This document shows, piece by piece, positions 27,325-36,218 of a DNA stretch of 64,000 nt. The stretch lies in contig NZ_ATDN01000034.1 in NCBI RefSeq assembly GCF_004014805.1, positions 151,081 to 215,080 of the forward strand. The letters run 5' to 3'. The stretch comes from Mycolicibacterium elephantis DSM 44368. Lineage in GTDB: Bacteria > Actinomycetota > Actinomycetes > Mycobacteriales > Mycobacteriaceae. Position numbers and translations under genes: made by a program. Below the pieces are notes generated by a model that did no database searches, had not been told where the DNA came from, and was given only the letters and a program-made list of their open reading frames with translations. How positions within the stretch are numbered: position 1 is the stretch's first letter; each line of letters opens with the position of its first letter.

Positions 27325-27347
27325 CACTCACCGAGCGCTCCGCTCGG

Positions 27348-28112
27348 GTGGCAGCGGCGGTCAAGCTGCACCGCCAGGTCACACGACGACGCGCCGCGCG
27401 TTATCTCGCTGAGGGACCCAACCTCGTCGAGGCAGCGTTGCGGCGCGGACTCGTGTTGGAGGTGTTCGCCACCGAGGCCGCGATGCACCGGTTCGAAGCT
27501 GTGCTCGCCGGTAAGCCGGCCGACGTAGCCGTGCACGTGGTGACCGAGCGCGCCGCAAAAGCGTTGTCGGACACCGTCACCCCGGTAGGCCTGGTGGCGG
27601 TGTGCGCGATGCCGCAGACCACGCTCGAGGAGGTGCTCGTCGAGCCGAAGCTGGTCGCGGTCGCGGTCGGGATCTCCGAACCCGGCAACGCGGGAACGCT
27701 GATCCGGGTGGCCCATGCGATGGGCGCCGACGCGGTCGTTTTGACCGGCAACAGCGTCGACCCGTACAACGGCAAGTGCCTGCGGGCATCGGCGGGCAGC
27801 ATCTTCTCGGTTCCGGTGATCTCCGACGCCGACGCCGAAGCGGTGGTCAAGGCGTTGCGCGCGGCCGGGTTGCAGGTGCTGGCGACGACGCTCGACGGCG
27901 AGGTGTCGCTCGAGGACCCCGATCTGCAGGCCGGGCTCTCTCAGCCCACGGCGTGGCTGTTCGGCCCCGAGGCGCACGGCCTGCCCGCCGAGCTGACCGC
28001 CGCCGCCGCGCACCGGGTGCACATTCCGATGGCCGGTGACGCCGAGAGTCTCAACGTCGCCTCGGCCGCGGCGATCTGTCTGTATGCGAGCGCCCGCGCC
28101 CACCACTTCTAG
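27348..28112 (+). CDS. tsnR: TrmH/SpoU-family RNA 2'-O-ribose methyltransferase
   Basis: The 254 residues have an N-terminal substrate-binding domain with KLHRQVTRRRAARYLAEGPNLVEAAL and a C-terminal SPOUT knot with VGISEPGNAGTLIRVAHAMGADAVVL, PYNGKCLRASAGSIF, WLFGPEAHGLP and IPMAGDAESLNVASAAAICLYA, the SAM-binding trefoil motifs. The M. tuberculosis counterpart Rv1644 is annotated tsnR. GTG start at 27348 sits at the foot of a CCGAGCG-CTC-CGCTCGG hairpin; translation may instead begin slightly upstream, coupled to the rplT stop. Confidence 0.88.
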   Translation: MAAAVKLHRQVTRRRAARYLAEGPNLVEAALRRGLVLEVFATEAAMHRFEAVLAGKPADVAVHVVTERAAKALSDTVTPVGLVAVCAMPQTTLEEVLVEPKLVAVAVGISEPGNAGTLIRVAHAMGADAVVLTGNSVDPYNGKCLRASAGSIFSVPVISDADAEAVVKALRAAGLQVLATTLDGEVSLEDPDLQAGLSQPTAWLFGPEAHGLPAELTAAAAHRVHIPMAGDAESLNVASAAAICLYASARAHHF

Positions 28113-28125
28113 CGCGAGCAGACGC

Positions 28126-28161
28126 GAAAACCCCTACTTCAAGACGGTTTTGGGGGTTTTC
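28126..28161. terminator. Bidirectional terminator between convergent genes
   Basis: GAAAACCCC (28126-28134) and GGGGTTTTC (28153-28161) form an inverted repeat with A and T runs on the outer stem, which can work in both directions. It separates tsnR from the leftward acyl-CoA dehydrogenase. Confidence 0.8.
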
Positions 28162-28183
28162 ATGCCTGCTCGGCGGTGGGAAA

Positions 28184-29413
28184 TCAGTCGCCGTTGAGCA
28201 GGCCCCTGGCCACATGGGTGATCTGCACCTCGTTGCTGCCCGCGTAGATCATCAGGGACTTGGCGTCGCGGGCGAGCTGCTCGACCCGGTACTCGGTCAT
28301 GTAGCCGTTGCCGCCGAACAACTGCACGGCATCCATCGCGACATCGGTCGCCGCCTGCGAGCAGTACCACTTGATCGCCGAGGCCTCCGACAGCGAAATC
28401 TGGTAGCCGCTCTCCGCCGCTTCGATGACCCGGAACAGCATGTTGCGCACGTTCATCCGGGCGACTTCCATGTTGGCCAGCTTCAGCTGGATCAGTTGGA
28501 ACTGCGCGATCTCCTGGCCCCACAGCTTGCGGGTCTTGGCGTAGTCGACACACAGCCGCAGGCATTCCTCGATGACACCCAACGCCATCGCGGCCACGCC
28601 GATGCGCTCGGCGGAGAAGCTCGACCGCGCGCTGGCCCGGCCGTCGCCCGACGAAGTGTCCTCGGTCTCACCGAGCAGTCGGTCGCGGCCGAGCCGGACG
28701 TTGTTGAAGAACAACTCCCCGGTGCGCGACGAGTGAATACCCATCTTGCGGAACGGCTTTGACTGCACAAAGCCTTCCATACCGCGGTCGAGGACGAACG
28801 TGAGCACCTTGCGGTCGCGTTTGTCCACACCGGGTTCGTCCAGCTTGGCGTACACCACCACCACGTCGGCGTCGGGTCCGTTGGTGATGAACGTCTTCTG
28901 CCCGTTGAGGATGTAGTCGTCGCCGTCGCGGGTGACATAGGACTTCATGCCGCCGAACGCGTCAGAACCCGAGTCGGGTTCGGTGATCGCCCAGGCGCCC
29001 ACCTTTTCGTAGGTGACCAGTTCGGGCAGCCAGCGTTCCTGCTGGGCCAAGGTGCCGCGGCTCATGATCGTCGGCACCGTCAAGCCCAGGCTGACCCCCA
29101 TCCCGGTGACCACGCCCATGCACACCCGGCACAGCTCGCTGACCACGATGTAGCCCATCCCGCCGGAGCCGCCGAGCGCGCTGCCCCCGGCCTCGCCGGA
29201 CGATTCGCCGCCTTCACGCAGCCGGGCCAGCCGCTTGTTGAGCGAGTCCCGGGCCATGTCGGCGATGCCGAACGTCGCGAAAAGCTTGCGGATGATGGGG
29301 TAGGGCTCCATCTCGCCGCTTTCCAGCGCGTCGACGTGCGGACGAATCTCCTTGTCTACGAACTCGCGGACGGCATCACGGACGGCAAGGTCGACATCTG
29401 ACCATTCGAGCAT
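28184..29413 (-). CDS. Acyl-CoA dehydrogenase
   Basis: The 409-residue flavoenzyme is predicted to oxidise acyl-CoA to enoyl-CoA. Visible blocks are the FAD/substrate motif AITEPDSGSDAFGGMKSYVTRDGDDYILNG, the QIAQFQLIQLKLANMEVARMNVRNM helix and the catalytic-base region LMIYAGSNEVQ, with Glu in the usual place. There is an unusual Gly/Ser-rich loop (EGGESSGEAGGSALGGSGGMG) near residue 70. It is probably co-transcribed with the gene upstream (29418-30470), 4 bp away. Chain-length specificity cannot be read. Confidence 0.9.
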   Translation of the reverse strand: MLEWSDVDLAVRDAVREFVDKEIRPHVDALESGEMEPYPIIRKLFATFGIADMARDSLNKRLARLREGGESSGEAGGSALGGSGGMGYIVVSELCRVCMGVVTGMGVSLGLTVPTIMSRGTLAQQERWLPELVTYEKVGAWAITEPDSGSDAFGGMKSYVTRDGDDYILNGQKTFITNGPDADVVVVYAKLDEPGVDKRDRKVLTFVLDRGMEGFVQSKPFRKMGIHSSRTGELFFNNVRLGRDRLLGETEDTSSGDGRASARSSFSAERIGVAAMALGVIEECLRLCVDYAKTRKLWGQEIAQFQLIQLKLANMEVARMNVRNMLFRVIEAAESGYQISLSEASAIKWYCSQAATDVAMDAVQLFGGNGYMTEYRVEQLARDAKSLMIYAGSNEVQITHVARGLLNGD

Positions 29414-29417
29414 GCAG

Positions 29418-30470
29418 TCATGCTGCCTTACCCGGCTTTTCGCCCCGACCCCGGGCCGGTCGACGCAGCCCGGTCAGCGAGAACGTGGTGTGCACCAGCG
29501 ACCCGGCCCGGTCGAGCAGCGACTTGCTCTGCGGCACGTAATGCATCGGCAGACCGCGGCGGTCCCGTGGCGGTGCCATGAACCCGGGCGCCTCGACCAG
29601 CGGGGCGTCGGGCGGCAGCTTGCCCTGGGCGCGGCGGTAGGCGGCCAACGCCCGTGGGTGAAGCCTGATCTCGTCGGGCACCGCCAGGAACGCGAACTCC
29701 ACGAACTTGCCGAACAGTCGCAGCAGCACCTCGTCGCCGGGGGTCCACCGCATCCCGGCCTTCTCGCGCAGCGCCTCGTCGAACAACCCGGCCGCGATCC
29801 ACCGCTGCGCGCCGACCATCGGCTTGAAGAGCTGATCCCACAGCGGCGTCGGCATCAGGACGAACCACGGCTTGGGGATGCGAATCTCGAAGATGTCCAT
29901 GGTGGCGCGGTTGATCTCGAGCTCTTCGCGGCACTTGGTCTCCCAGTACACCTGGAAGTCCTCCCAGGTCTCGGGGACCGGACGCATGCTCATGCCGTAC
30001 ATCCGGTACCACTGCACGTGTTCGTCGAACAGCTGGCGTTTCTCGGCCTCGGTCAACCCGCCGCAGAAGTACTCCGCGGTCTTGATGATGAGCATGAAGA
30101 ACGTCGCGTGGGCCCAGTAGAACGTCTCGGGGTTCAGCGCGTGGTAGCGGCGGCCCTTGGCGTCGACGCCCTTGATCGAGTGGTGGTAGCTCTTGATCTG
30201 CTCACCGGTCTGGGCGGCGCGCTCGCCGTCGTAGACCACGCCCATGATCGGGTACACCGAGCGTGCCACCCGCTGAAGCGGCTCGCGCAGCAGGATGGAA
30301 TGGTCCTCGACGCCGGCGCCGAGTTCGGGATACATGTTCTGGATCGCACCGATCCACACGCCGAGCATCCCGGTGCGCAGGTCACCGAAGTACTTCCACG
30401 TCAGCGAATCGGGCCCGAGCGGGTCGGCCGCCGCCTCCGCACTCTTCGTGGTGGTTGTCGTCTCGGTCAT
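29418..30470 (-). CDS. DUF2236 oxygenase MpaB-like protein
   Basis: The 350-residue protein of the DUF2236/MpaB-Lcp family (Rv1645c position) is predicted heme-binding and all-helical. Conserved pieces include LREPLQRVARSVYPIMGVVYDG, a YHHSIKG motif, YWAHATFFMLIIKTAEYF and YRMYGMSMRPVPETWEDFQVYW, containing the His and Arg residues typical of the fold. Some relatives cleave rubber or act on fungal metabolites; the physiological substrate in mycobacteria is unknown. A palindromic operator candidate lies 50 bp upstream. Confidence 0.8.
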   Translation of the reverse strand: MTETTTTTKSAEAAADPLGPDSLTWKYFGDLRTGMLGVWIGAIQNMYPELGAGVEDHSILLREPLQRVARSVYPIMGVVYDGERAAQTGEQIKSYHHSIKGVDAKGRRYHALNPETFYWAHATFFMLIIKTAEYFCGGLTEAEKRQLFDEHVQWYRMYGMSMRPVPETWEDFQVYWETKCREELEINRATMDIFEIRIPKPWFVLMPTPLWDQLFKPMVGAQRWIAAGLFDEALREKAGMRWTPGDEVLLRLFGKFVEFAFLAVPDEIRLHPRALAAYRRAQGKLPPDAPLVEAPGFMAPPRDRRGLPMHYVPQSKSLLDRAGSLVHTTFSLTGLRRPARGRGEKPGKAA

Positions 30471-30519
30471 ACGTCCTCGCTGACTCCAGTACCCACGGTT
30501 ACACCCTCACGATAATGTT

Positions 30520-30535
30520 GACAACAGATGTTGTC
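30520..30535. promoter_or_regulatory. 16-bp palindrome upstream of the DUF2236/acyl-CoA dehydrogenase pair
   Basis: GACAACAGATGTTGTC has perfect 7-bp arms around GA. It overlaps a TTGACA-like hexamer and sits in the divergent region between the DUF2236 gene (leftward) and the cyclase (rightward), together with an AT-rich GATAATG. It is a typical TetR- or FadR-type operator, probably controlling the lipid-oxidation pair. The cognate regulator is not encoded next door. Confidence 0.6.
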
Positions 30536-30671
30536 TACGATTTGCGGGCGCGTCGGCCCAGGCGTTATCCACCGGCGACTGATGCGCCACACCCGCGTGA
30601 TCAGCGCGGTTGCCGAACCCGCAGCTGGACCGAGATTGCTCGACTCCCGAAGCCGTGCTTAGGCTGGCGAC

Positions 30672-31553
30672 GTGGATGGCGAGCCGCTCGACGACGGCGC
30701 CCGCGAACTCGCCGGGCCGCGCGCCAACCGACCGTTGGGCTGGCTGACGGCCACCAACCGCAATCCGGGCGTCATCGCCTTTCTGCGGCGTACCCGCCGC
30801 GCCCTGCCGGGAGATCCCGAATTCGGCGATCCGCTGTCGATGGCGGGTGACGGCGGACCACGCGCCGCCGCGCGCGCCGCCGACCGGCTTCTGAAGCGTG
30901 ACGCGGCCACCCGCGAGGTCAGCCTCGGGGCGCTGCAGGTCTGGCAGTCGCTGACCGAGCGCGTCTCCGGTAAGCCCGCCAACCGCGAGGCCACGCTGGT
31001 CTTCACCGACCTGGTCGGCTTCTCGGCCTGGTCCCTGACCGCGGGCGACGACGCCACGCTGGCCCTGCTGCGACGGGTGTCACAGGTCGTCGAGCCGCCG
31101 CTGCTGGCGTCGGGCGGGCACATCGTCAAACGCATGGGCGACGGCATCATGGCGGTGTTCGCCGACCCGACCACCGCGCTTCACGCCGCGATCGCCGCCC
31201 GCGAGGCGGTGAAAACCGTTGAGGTGAAGGGCTATACACCGCGAATGCGGGTCGGCGTGCGCACCGGACGTCCGCAGCGGATCGGATCGGACTGGCTGGG
31301 CGTCGACGTCAACATCGCTGCCCGCGTCACAGAGCGCGCCACCCGCGGGGAGCTGGTGGCATCACAGGCCACCCTCGAGCGCATCTCCGCCGAGGACCTC
31401 GAATCGCTCGGCGTGGAGGCCAAACGCCTTCGCAGGCCGGTGTTCACGGCCAAGCAGGACGGCGTGCCGGCCGACCTGGACATGTACCGGCTGAGAAAAC
31501 GCCGCGGGCGCGCCGTCGACGGAAGCCCGGACGGCTCGACGCCGGGGATCTGA
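30672..31553 (+). CDS. Class III adenylate cyclase (Rv1647 type)
   Basis: The 293 residues have an N-terminal about 110-residue region (LGWLTATNRNPGVIAFLRRTRRALPGDPEFGDPLS) and a C-terminal class III cyclase domain. The two metal-binding Asp are in FTDLVGFSAW and KRMGDGIMAVF, and the transition-state Asn/Arg in VNIAARVTERA. M. tuberculosis Rv1647 is an active soluble cyclase. It could feed the cAMP bound by the USP at 2203-2646. GTG start. Confidence 0.88.
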   Translation: MDGEPLDDGARELAGPRANRPLGWLTATNRNPGVIAFLRRTRRALPGDPEFGDPLSMAGDGGPRAAARAADRLLKRDAATREVSLGALQVWQSLTERVSGKPANREATLVFTDLVGFSAWSLTAGDDATLALLRRVSQVVEPPLLASGGHIVKRMGDGIMAVFADPTTALHAAIAAREAVKTVEVKGYTPRMRVGVRTGRPQRIGSDWLGVDVNIAARVTERATRGELVASQATLERISAEDLESLGVEAKRLRRPVFTAKQDGVPADLDMYRLRKRRGRAVDGSPDGSTPGI

Positions 31554-31581
31554 CGATTCCGGCGTCGCCTATGATCGCCGG

Positions 31582-32625
31582 GTGGCTGATCAGCCCATAG
31601 ACCTGTCCGAAGACGCGCTGACCGAGGTCGTCGGCGGGGCCCTGCGCGCCTTCGAGCAGGCCGCCGACCTCGAGGCGCTGGCGCACGCCAAGACCGAACA
31701 TCTCGGCGACCGCTCACCGATCGCGCTTGCCCGTCAGTCGCTCGGCACGCTGCCCAAGGCCGATCGCGCCGACGCGGGCAAGCGCGTGAACGTGGCCCGC
31801 GGCGAAGTGCAACGGGCATACGACGAACGCCTGGCCGTGCTGCGCGCCGAACGCGACGCCGCCGTGCTGGTCGCCGAGCGCATCGACGTCACGCTGCCGA
31901 CGACGCGGACGCTCCTCGGCGCCCGCCACCCGATCACGATCCTGGCCGAGCATGTCGCCGACGCCTTCGTCGCGATGGGCTGGGAGCTGGCCGAGGGCCC
32001 CGAGGTGGAATCCGAGCAGTTCAACTTCGACGCGCTGAACTTCCCGCTCGACCACCCGGCCCGCAGCGAACAGGACACCTTCTACATCGCGCCGGAAGGA
32101 TCGCGGCAGGTGCTGCGCACCCACACCTCGCCCGTGCAGATCCGGGCGCTGCTGCAGCGTGAGCTGCCGGTCTACATCATCTCGATCGGTCGCACGTTTC
32201 GCACCGACGAACTCGACGCCACCCACACCCCGGTCTTTCACCAGGTCGAGGGGCTCGCGGTGGACAAGAACCTGACGATGGCGCACCTGCGCGGCACGCT
32301 GGACGCGTTCGCCCGCTCGCAGTTCGGGCCCGCGGGCCGCACCAGGTTCCGTCCGCACTTCTTCCCGTTCACCGAGCCCTCCGCCGAGGTGGACATCTGG
32401 TTCGAGGACAAAAAGGGCGGTCCCGGCTGGGTGGAGTGGGGTGGCTGCGGCATGGTCAACCCGAACGTGTTGCGCGCCTGCGGCATCGACCCCGACATCT
32501 ACTCCGGATTCGCCTTCGGCATGGGATTGGAACGAACCTTGCAGTTCCGCAACGGAATTCCTGATATGCGCGACATGGTCGAAGGCGACGTCCGGTTCTC
32601 GCTGCCGTTCGGGGTCGGGGCCTGA
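31582..32625 (+). CDS. pheS: Phenylalanyl-tRNA synthetase alpha subunit
   Basis: The 347-residue alpha subunit has an N-terminal coiled coil for tRNA contact, then class II motifs: HPITILAEHVADAFVAMGWELAEGPEVESEQFNFDALN, motif 2 GRTFRTDELDATHTPVFHQVEGLAVD, and motif 3 FAFGMGLERTLQFRNGIPDMRD. GTG start at 31582; the stop overlaps the pheT ATG by one base, ensuring equal synthesis of the two subunits. No obvious leader peptide or T-box precedes it. Confidence 0.97.
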   Translation: MADQPIDLSEDALTEVVGGALRAFEQAADLEALAHAKTEHLGDRSPIALARQSLGTLPKADRADAGKRVNVARGEVQRAYDERLAVLRAERDAAVLVAERIDVTLPTTRTLLGARHPITILAEHVADAFVAMGWELAEGPEVESEQFNFDALNFPLDHPARSEQDTFYIAPEGSRQVLRTHTSPVQIRALLQRELPVYIISIGRTFRTDELDATHTPVFHQVEGLAVDKNLTMAHLRGTLDAFARSQFGPAGRTRFRPHFFPFTEPSAEVDIWFEDKKGGPGWVEWGGCGMVNPNVLRACGIDPDIYSGFAFGMGLERTLQFRNGIPDMRDMVEGDVRFSLPFGVGA

Positions 32626-35126
32626 TGCGGCTGCCGTACAGCTGGCTGCGCGACGCGGTGTCGGCCGGTGCGCCGGGCTGGGAGGTCGGCCCCGCCGAAC
32701 TCGAACAGACGCTGATCCGCATCGGCCACGAGATCGAAGAGGTCATCCCGGTCGGCCCGGTCAGCGGGCCGCTGACCGTCGGACGGGTGGCCGACATCGA
32801 GGAACTCACCGAGTTCAAGAAGCCCATCCGCGCCGTCAAGGTCGACGTCGGCGAACCCGATCCGCGCCATATCGTGTGCGGTGCGACCAATTTCGTCGTC
32901 GGCGACCTGGTCGTGGTGGCGCTGCCGGGCGCAGTGTTACCAAGTACGGCGACATCCGGCGGTATCACGATCAGCAGCCGCAAGACCTACGGACGCACCA
33001 GCGACGGCATGATCTGTTCGGCCGCCGAGCTGAACCTCGGCGTCGACCACTCCGGCATCCTCGTGCTGCCCGCGGGCACCGCCGAACCGGGCGCCCCGGC
33101 CGCCGACGTGCTCGGCCTCGACGACGTCGTCTTCCACCTGGCCATCACCCCCGACCGCGGCTACTGCCTGTCGGTGCGCGGGATGGCCCGCGAGATCGCC
33201 AACGCCTACGACCTGGACTTCGTCGACCCCGCCGACGTGCCCGCACTGCCCGCCGACGACGAGGCGCTGCCGGTGACCGTGCAGGACGGCACCGGCGTCC
33301 TGCGGTTCGCCCTGCGCCCGGTCACCGGCATCGACCCGGCCGCCGTGTCGCCGTGGTGGTTGCAGCGCCGGCTGCTGCTGTCGGGCATCCGCGCGATCTC
33401 GCCGGCCGTCGACGTCACCAACTACGTGATGCTCGAACTCGGCCATCCGATGCACGCCCACGACCGCAACCTGATCACCGGCGGGTTCGCGGTGCGGTTC
33501 GCCGAGCCGGGGGAGACGGTCGTCACGCTCGACGACGTCGAACGCCGGCTCGATCCCGGTGACGTGCTGATCGTCGACGAAGTCGCCACCGCCGCCATCG
33601 GCGGGGTGATGGGCGCCGGCACCACCGAGGTCCGCGACAGCACCACCGACGTGCTGCTGGAAGCCGCGGTCTGGGACCCGGCGGCGGTGTCGCGCACGCA
33701 GCGGCGCCTGCACCTCTACAGCGAGGCGGGGCGCCGCTACGAGCGCGGGGTGGACCCGGCGGTCTCCGTGGCCGCGCTGGACCGCTGCGCCGCGCTGTTG
33801 GCCGACATCGCCGGTGGCACAGCCCAACCCGCGTTGACCGACTGGCGAGGGGATCCGCCCCGCGACGACTGGTCGCAGCCCCCGGTGCGCATGCCCGTCG
33901 ACCTGCCCGACCGCACCGCGGGCATCCGGTACGCGCCCGGCACCACCGAGAAACGGCTGACCCAGATCGGCGCCGGCGTCGTCGTCGCCGACGGCCAGGT
34001 GACCGCCGTTCCGCCCAGCTGGCGCCCCGACCTGCGTCAGCCGGCCGATCTGGTCGAAGAGGTGCTGCGGCTGGAGGGCTTGGAGCAGATCCCGTCGGTG
34101 CTGCCGCTGGCCCCGGCCGGACGGGGGCTGACCGCGGAGCAGAAACGCCGGCGTGCGGTCGGAAAAGCGTTGGCGTTCAACGGCTATGTCGAGATCCTGC
34201 CGACACCGTTCCTGTCTGCCGCGGTGTTCGACCAGTGGGGCCTGCCGCCCGAGGACGCGCGCCGCTCGACGGTTCAGGTGCTCAACCCGCTGGAAGCCGA
34301 CCGCCCACACCTGGCCACCACGTTGCTGCCGGGTCTGCTGGAGGCATTGCATCGCAACGTGTCGCGCGGCGCCGCCGACGTGTCCCTGTTCGCGATCGCC
34401 CAGGTGGTCATCCCCACGGATCAGACCCGCCCGGTCGAACGGATTCCGACCGATCGACGGCCCACCGACGAGGAGATCGCGGCGCTGGACGCGTCGCTGC
34501 CGCGACAGCCGCAACATGTCGCCGCGGTGTTGGCCGGGCAGCGCGAACCGGACGGTCCGTGGGGGCCGGGGCGTCCCGCCGAAGCCGGCGACGCGTTCGA
34601 GGCGGTGCGGCTCATCGGCCGCGTCACGGGCGTCGACTTCATCCTGCGGCCCGCGCAGTACCTGCCGTGGCACCCCGGCCGGTGCGCGGAGGTGCTCGTC
34701 GGCGACACCGTCGTCGGCCATGCGGGCGAGTTGCATCCCGCGGTGGTCGAACGCTCGGGGCTGCCCAAGCGCACCTGTGCCGTCGAACTCGACCTCGACG
34801 CGATCCCGATCGTCGAGACCCGGCCCGCCCCGTCGGTGTCGCCGTTCCCCGCGGTGTTCCAGGACATCAGCCTGGTGGTCGATGCCGAGGTCACGGCGCA
34901 GAGCGTCATCGAGGCCGTGCGCGCGGGCGCCGGGCCGCTGATCGAGGACGTGCGGCTGTTCGACGTCTACACCGGGCCGCAGATCGGCGAGGGCCGCAAG
35001 TCGCTCGCCCTGGCGCTCCGGTTCCGTGCCCCGGACCGTACGCTGACCGAGGACGAGGCCAGCGCCGCGCGCGAGGCGGCGGTGCAGGCGGCGGCCGAGC
35101 GCGTCGGCGCCGTGCTCAGGGGCTGA
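32625..35126 (+). CDS. pheT: Phenylalanyl-tRNA synthetase beta subunit
   Basis: The 833-residue beta subunit has an N-terminal EMAP-like tRNA-binding domain (about 45-155; VGRVADIEELTEFKKPIRAVKVD), a B3/B4 editing domain (about 215-380; MLELGHPMHAHDRNLI), B5 (about 400-480), a catalytic-like core (EEVLRLEGLEQIPSVLPLAP) and a C-terminal FDX-ACB anticodon-binding domain (SPFPAVFQDISLVVD, RLFDVYTGPQIGEGRKSLAL). It forms the alpha2-beta2 enzyme with PheS. Confidence 0.97.
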   Translation: MRLPYSWLRDAVSAGAPGWEVGPAELEQTLIRIGHEIEEVIPVGPVSGPLTVGRVADIEELTEFKKPIRAVKVDVGEPDPRHIVCGATNFVVGDLVVVALPGAVLPSTATSGGITISSRKTYGRTSDGMICSAAELNLGVDHSGILVLPAGTAEPGAPAADVLGLDDVVFHLAITPDRGYCLSVRGMAREIANAYDLDFVDPADVPALPADDEALPVTVQDGTGVLRFALRPVTGIDPAAVSPWWLQRRLLLSGIRAISPAVDVTNYVMLELGHPMHAHDRNLITGGFAVRFAEPGETVVTLDDVERRLDPGDVLIVDEVATAAIGGVMGAGTTEVRDSTTDVLLEAAVWDPAAVSRTQRRLHLYSEAGRRYERGVDPAVSVAALDRCAALLADIAGGTAQPALTDWRGDPPRDDWSQPPVRMPVDLPDRTAGIRYAPGTTEKRLTQIGAGVVVADGQVTAVPPSWRPDLRQPADLVEEVLRLEGLEQIPSVLPLAPAGRGLTAEQKRRRAVGKALAFNGYVEILPTPFLSAAVFDQWGLPPEDARRSTVQVLNPLEADRPHLATTLLPGLLEALHRNVSRGAADVSLFAIAQVVIPTDQTRPVERIPTDRRPTDEEIAALDASLPRQPQHVAAVLAGQREPDGPWGPGRPAEAGDAFEAVRLIGRVTGVDFILRPAQYLPWHPGRCAEVLVGDTVVGHAGELHPAVVERSGLPKRTCAVELDLDAIPIVETRPAPSVSPFPAVFQDISLVVDAEVTAQSVIEAVRAGAGPLIEDVRLFDVYTGPQIGEGRKSLALALRFRAPDRTLTEDEASAAREAAVQAAAERVGAVLRG

Positions 35127-35147
35127 ACCCCTCCGCGGTTAATGGAT

Positions 35148-35172
35148 TTGCATCAGTATGCATAACCATGCA
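35148..35172 (+). promoter_or_regulatory. ARG-box-like operator before argC
   Basis: TTGCATCAGTATGCATAA followed by CCATGCA gives overlapping TGCAT/ATGCA half-sites at roughly one-turn spacing, ending 12 bp before the argC ATG. Actinobacterial ArgR boxes are built from such TGCAT-A/T-ATGCA elements. ArgR is encoded within the same operon. The 5' leader must be very short or overlap the operator. Confidence 0.65.
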
Positions 35173-35183
35173 GAATTGCGCGC

Positions 35184-36218
35184 ATGGTTTCTGTCGCTGT
35201 GGCCGGTGCCAGCGGATACGCCGGCGGAGAGATTCTGCGCCTTCTATTGGGCCATCCCGCCTGCGCCGACGGGCGACTGCGCATCGGCGCGGTGACGGCC
35301 GCCGCGAGCGCGGGCACGCCGCTGGCCGAGCACCATCCGCACCTGTTGCCGCTGGCCAACCGGGTGCTGGAGGCCACCGACGCCGACACGCTGAGCGGCC
35401 ACGACGTGGTCTTCCTGGCCCTGCCGCACGGGCACTCCGCCGCGCTGGCCGAACAACTCGGCCCCGAGGTGCTGATCGTGGACTGCGGCGCCGACTTCCG
35501 GCTGAGCGACCCAGCAGCCTGGGACCGGTTCTACGGCTCACCCCATGCCGGTAGCTGGCCCTACGGGCTGCCCGAAATGCCCGGGGCGCGCGACCGGCTG
35601 CGTGGCGCCAAACGCATCGCGGTGCCCGGGTGCTATCCGACCGCCGCGCTGCTGGCGCTGTGGCCGGCCGTCGCCGAGGACCTCATCGACCCGGCGATCA
35701 CCGTGGTGTCCGTGAGCGGCACCTCGGGAGCGGGCAAGGCGGCCAAACCGGATCTGCTCGGCTCGGAGGTGATCGGCTCGGCGCGGGCGTACAACGTCGG
35801 CGGCAAGCATCGCCACACCCCGGAGATCGCGCAGGGCCTCAGGAGCCTCACCGACAAGGACGTCACCGTGTCGTTCACGCCGGTGCTGATCCCGGCGTCG
35901 CGCGGCATCCTGGCCACCTGCACGGCCCGCACCGACGCGACGCTGTCGCAGATCCGCGCGGCCTACGAAAAGGCCTATGACGCCGAACCTTTCGTGTACC
36001 TGCTGCCCGAGGGGCAACTGCCCAAGACCGGCTCGGTGCTCGGCAGCAACGCCGCGCAGCTGGCCGTCGCCCTGGACGAGGATGCGAAGACGTTCGTCGC
36101 CATCGCGGCGATCGACAACCTCGTCAAGGGCACCGGTGGCGCGGCGGTGCAGTCGATGAACCTCGCGTTGGGCTGGCCGGAGACCGAGGGGCTGTCGATC
36201 GTGGGGATCGCGCCGTGA
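35184..36218 (+). CDS. argC: N-acetyl-gamma-glutamyl-phosphate reductase
   Basis: The 344-residue enzyme catalyses the third step of arginine synthesis, NADPH-dependent reduction of N-acetylglutamyl phosphate. It has a Rossmann start VAVAGASGYAGGEILRLLLGHP, the active-site Cys in VPGCYPTAALLAL, SGTSGAGK and the KHRHTPEI block. First gene of argCJBDFRGH; overlaps argJ by 4 bp (GTGA). Confidence 0.97.
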   Translation: MVSVAVAGASGYAGGEILRLLLGHPACADGRLRIGAVTAAASAGTPLAEHHPHLLPLANRVLEATDADTLSGHDVVFLALPHGHSAALAEQLGPEVLIVDCGADFRLSDPAAWDRFYGSPHAGSWPYGLPEMPGARDRLRGAKRIAVPGCYPTAALLALWPAVAEDLIDPAITVVSVSGTSGAGKAAKPDLLGSEVIGSARAYNVGGKHRHTPEIAQGLRSLTDKDVTVSFTPVLIPASRGILATCTARTDATLSQIRAAYEKAYDAEPFVYLLPEGQLPKTGSVLGSNAAQLAVALDEDAKTFVAIAAIDNLVKGTGGAAVQSMNLALGWPETEGLSIVGIAP

